Shown: positions 6,416 through 6,650 of the stretch, piece after piece
Numbering within the stretch: the first letter of the stretch is position 1
How the letters are laid out: every line of letters starts with the position of its first letter
Assembly (NCBI GenBank): GCA_027483285.1
Contig: JAIXUZ010000057.1
Span: 1 to 6,650 of the forward strand
Source of the DNA: Bacteroidota bacterium
GTDB taxonomy: Bacteria; Bacteroidota; Bacteroidia; CAMBQF01
Length of the DNA: 6,650 bases
Direction of reading: 5' to 3'
The notes under the pieces: generated by a model
The model's input: the letters and a program-made list of their open reading frames with translations, nothing else
The model's database searches: none
Told to the model about the DNA's origin: nothing
Made by a program: the position numbers and the translations under genes

Positions 6416-6650
6416 CTACGCTTCCTGCTCTAGCAAAAAGTTAAGCTTTTTAGCCGCCATGGTAGGCGTTACCTCCATAATTTTATAGTCGGCAATGGCG
6501 TTCTTTTTAAACGGGTCTTTCTCCAAGATAGACTCTAACGCATCTTTTGTTTTGGTATTGGCAATCAAAATCTCGCCAATCTTCAACTCACGCGGGCCGG
6601 TCAGGATAAAAGCTCCCGAATTAACATGTTCTTTCAAAAAAGCAGTATGC
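6416..6650 (-). CDS. YciI-family protein, C-terminal part (runs off the right edge)
   Basis: The minus-strand frame is open from the right edge to TAG (6416-6418), giving about 77 visible residues. The usual family length is about 90-100, so roughly the first 15-20 residues lie outside. The visible part follows the YciI pattern: HTAFLKEHVNSGAFILTGP (like the family's HxxFLKxxxxxGxFxxSGP, with its conserved His at codon 6647-6649), then KIGEILIANTKTKDALESIL, EKDPFKKNAIADYKIMEVTP. An in-frame TTG at 6637 is an internal Leu codon rather than the start, because the family match continues upstream of it. YciI proteins are small dimeric ferredoxin-like alpha-beta folds with a His/Asp pair. Some relatives are dehalogenase- or lactonase-like enzymes, but the function of most, including this one, is unknown. 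Confidence 0.85.
   Translation of the reverse strand, partial: HTAFLKEHVNSGAFILTGPRELKIGEILIANTKTKDALESILEKDPFKKNAIADYKIMEVTPTMAAKKLNFLLEQEA

Overview
The window looks like a piece of a Bacteroidota chromosome, probably from the Sphingobacteriia/Chitinophagia side, although the exact lineage cannot be fixed from the sequence. The grounds are a TonB-dependent receptor with an N-terminal carboxypeptidase-regulatory-like domain, two proteins resembling the gliding/type 9 secretion proteins GldK and GldJ, a TAnnTTTG-type promoter element, no Shine-Dalgarno sites at the starts, and AAAAGCCC/GGGCTTTT terminators.

Layout from left to right: (1) the last 34 codons of an unidentified plus-strand gene (1-105). 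(2) A gene-free stretch holding two short dyads and a strong terminator (232-262). (3) A plus-strand gene for an exported protein of unknown function with two predicted beta-rich parts (296-1093). (4) A 324-bp gap (1094-1417) mostly filled by a heavily folded element with nested inverted repeats, probably a dispersed intergenic repeat. (5) Two minus-strand tandem paralogues of the FGE-sulfatase (SUMF1) fold family, joined by a TAATG stop/start overlap (1418-2398 and 2398-3417). (6) A 160-bp divergent intergenic region with a good minus-strand -7 element. (7) A plus-strand TonB-dependent receptor of 919 residues (3578-6337). (8) A bidirectional terminator (6361-6391). (9) The C-terminal part of a minus-strand YciI-family protein that runs off the right edge.

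All the larger products are exported: the two GldK/GldJ-like proteins to the periplasm or envelope, the receptor to the outer membrane, and the 265-residue protein to the periplasm or beyond. Divergent placement of the paralogue pair and the receptor allows co-regulation but does not prove it. No SusD partner follows the receptor, so it is not a classical SusCD pair. The pair is not followed or preceded by gldL, gldM or gldN, so it is probably not the core gliding operon. I found no clear new defence, mobile or biosynthetic system. The points most worth a second look are the FGE-like paralogue pair without catalytic cysteines and the folded intergenic element.
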